Assembly (NCBI GenBank): GCA_960531495.1
Contig: CAUIJY010000071.1
Location: 2,232,001-2,296,000 of the forward strand
DNA from: Zeus faber
Taxonomy: Eukaryota > Chordata > Actinopteri > Zeiformes > Zeidae
Length of the DNA stretch: 64,000 bases
Reading direction: 5' to 3'
The notes beneath the pieces are model-generated. The model saw only the letters and a program-made list of their open reading frames with translations. It did no database searches and had not been told where the DNA came from. The position numbers and the translations under genes were made by a program. Below, one piece after another: positions 62,301-64,000 of the stretch; within the stretch, counting starts at the first letter, position 1, and each line of letters opens with the position of its first letter.

Positions 62301-63460
62301 ATTGAAAGAAATATTGAAAGAAAGATTGAAAGATTGAAAGAAAGAATGAATGAAAGATTGAAAGAAAGATTGAAAGATTGAAGGAAAGAATGAAAGAAAG
62401 ATTGAAAGAAAAATTGAAAGAAAGATTGAAAGAAAGATTGAAAGAAAAATTGAAAGAAAGATTGAAAGAAAGATTGAAAGACTGAAGGAAAGAATGAAAG
62501 AAAGATGGAAAGAAAGATGGAAAGAAAGATTGACAGAAAGAAAGATTGAAAGAAATATTGAAAGAAAGATTGAAAGATTGAAAGAAAGAATGAAAGAAAG
62601 ATTGAAAGATTGAAAGATTGAAAGAAAGAATGAAAGAAAGACTGAAAGATTGAAAAAAAAATTGAAAGAAAGATTGAAAGATTGAAAGATTGAAAGAAAG
62701 ATTGAAAGTTTGAAAGACAGATTGAAAGACTGAAAGAAAGATTGCAAGAAAGATTGAAAAAACAAAGATTTAAAGATAGAATAAAAGAAAGATTGAAAGA
62801 AAGATTGAAAAAAAAAGAAAGATTGAAAGATTGAAAGAAATATTGAAAGACAGAAAGATTGAAAGAAACAATTAAAGAAAGATTGAAAGATTAAAATAAA
62901 GAATGAAAGAAAGATTGAAAGAAAGATTGAAAGAAAGATTGAAAGAAAGATTGAATGAAAGATTGAAAGAAAGAATGAAACAAAGATTGAAATAAAGAAT
63001 GAAAGAAAGATTGAAAGAAAGATAGAAGGAAAGATTGAAAGATTGAATGATTGAAAGAAAGACTGAAAGAAAGAATGACGGACAGAAAGATTGAAAGAAA
63101 TAATGAAAGAAAGATTGAAAAAAAGATTGAAAGACTGAAAGAAAGAATGAAAGAAAGATTGAAAGATTAAACAATTGAAAGAATGATTGCAAGAATGATT
63201 GAAAAAAGAAAGATTGAAAGAAAGAATGAAAGACTGAAGGAAAGAATGAAAGAAAGATGGACAGAAAGATTGAAAGAAACAATGAAAGAAAGATTGAAAG
63301 ATTAAAAGAAAGAATGAAAAATTGAAAGATTGAAAGAAAGACTAAAAGAAAGAAAGAATGATTGAAAGAAAGATTGAAAGAAAGATTGAAAGAAAGAAAG
63401 AATGAAAGAAAGATTGAAAGATTGAAAGATTGAAATAAAGAATGAAAGAAAGATTGAACG
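59326..63460. repeat. ~2070-bp tandem duplication inside the GAAA/GATT array
   Basis: 59326-61395 and 61396 to about 63460 carry the same ordered rare words: GATGGAAGGAAAG, GAAATGAAGAAAG, AAGATTCAAAGAAAG (59701 and 61771), GTTTGAAACAAATTTTG, GATTGAACGTTTG, GATTGAGAGAAAG and GATGGACAGAAAG. The offset is exactly 2070 in the first half and 2058 later, a 12-bp difference equal to one GAAAGAAAGATT word. A related third copy of part of this lies near 56600. Confidence 0.82.
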
Positions 63461-64000
63461 ATTGAAAGATTGAAATAAAGATTGAAAGTTTGAAAGAAAG
63501 ATTGAAAGAAAGATTTAAAGAAAGAAAGATTGAAAGAAATATTGAAAGATTGAAAGAAAGATTGAAAGAAAGATTGAAAGATTGAAAGATTGAAATAAAG
63601 AATGAAAGAAAGATTGAAAGATTGAAAGATTGAAATAAAGAATGAAAGTTTGAAAGAAAGATTGAAAGAAAGATTTAAAAAAGAAAGATTGAAAGTAAGA
63701 AAGATTGAAAGACATATTGGAAGAAAAATTGAAAGATTGAAAGAAAGATTGAAAGAAAGAATGAAAGAAAGATTGAAAGAAAGATTGAAAGAAAGATTGA
63801 AAGACTGATGGAAAGAATGATAGAAAGATTGAAAGAAAGATTGAAAGAAAAAAAGATTGAAAGATTGAATGATTGAAAGATTGAATGATTGAAAGATTGA
63901 AAGAAAGATTGAAAGAAAGATTGAACGACTGAAAGATTGAAAGAAAGATTGAAAGTTTGAAAGAAAGATTGCAAGACTGAAAGAAATAATGAAAGAAAGA
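63420..64000. repeat. Copy of 58745-59325 (offset 4675), cut by window end
   Basis: From about 63455 the sequence leaves the 2070-bp pattern and follows 58780 onward instead: GATTGAACGATTGAAAG, GATTTAAAGAAAG, GACATATTG, GACTGATGGAAAG, GAATGATAGAAAG and GATTGCAAGACTG occur in the same order. The array clearly continues past 64000. Confidence 0.75.

Larger units (their letters stand above)
50045..64000. repeat. GAAA/GATT purine-rich simple-sequence satellite, at least 13.9 kb, open at window end
   Basis: The plus strand is built of GAAA, GATT, GAAT and a few variants (GATGG, GACTG, GTTTG, GATAG), typically GAAAGAAAGATT and GAAAGATT. C is rare throughout, so the strand is strongly purine-biased. 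Stop codons are scarce on the minus strand, giving artefactual frames of up to 854 codons of Phe/Leu/Ser/Asn/Gln; these are compositional and not genes. Variant words recur in fixed order kilobases apart, showing higher-order structure. Confidence 0.97.

Noticed and set aside
50045..64000. Telomeric or subtelomeric TTAGGG-type repeat
   Set aside because: The repeat words are GAAA and GATT; no TTAGGG or CCCTAA runs occur.

Overview
The window looks like a non-coding, repeat-dominated stretch of a vertebrate nuclear genome, most probably a teleost fish. The grounds are CA-type microsatellites, decayed hAT, LINE-like and LTR-type remnants, dispersed repeats of a kind I remember from fish genomes, and intron/exon-style signals. 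There are no prokaryotic features. The fish assignment is inference; no intact host gene identifies a species. I see no intact protein-coding gene anywhere in the 64 kb.

Layout. (1) 1-7941: mosaic flank of old mobile-element debris and low-complexity sequence. It holds a CA-rich tract, degenerate short tandem repeats, a probable minus-strand LTR with a tRNA-Trp-type primer-binding site, two diverged copies of a dispersed repeat, a decayed LINE-like 5' fragment, a hAT transposase C-terminal relic with one hAT-like terminus, an exon-like segment with broken frames, small hairpins, and a 43-bp relic resembling the downstream satellite. (2) 7942-40488: a forward-oriented complex satellite of about 148 monomers. 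Three related monomers share end segments: A (206 or 208 bp), B (252 or 253 bp) and C (196 bp). They are organised in nested higher-order repeats (412, 657, 664, 1320, 1985, 2192 and 3267 bp) and in longer-range duplications. (3) 40442-40520: a fold-back junction where the array reverses polarity. (4) 40489-50044: about 47 units of a second subfamily in the opposite orientation, built only from A2 (208 bp) and C2 (196 bp) in patterns such as A2-A2-C2 (612 bp). (5) About 50045-64000, running off the window: at least 14 kb of purine-rich, C-poor GAAA/GATT simple-sequence satellite. It is not random slippage product: it carries 423-bp and 2070-bp tandem copies and a 4675-bp-spaced copy.

No genes work together here. 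The interest is structural: two unrelated satellites abut directly, both show hierarchical amplification, and one changes orientation through a fold-back. This would fit pericentromeric, centromeric or subtelomeric heterochromatin, but the sequence alone cannot say which. The short repeated reading frames (58 copies of a 64-codon frame in A monomers, and long frames in the GAAA/GATT array) are best read as by-products of repetition until expression data say otherwise.
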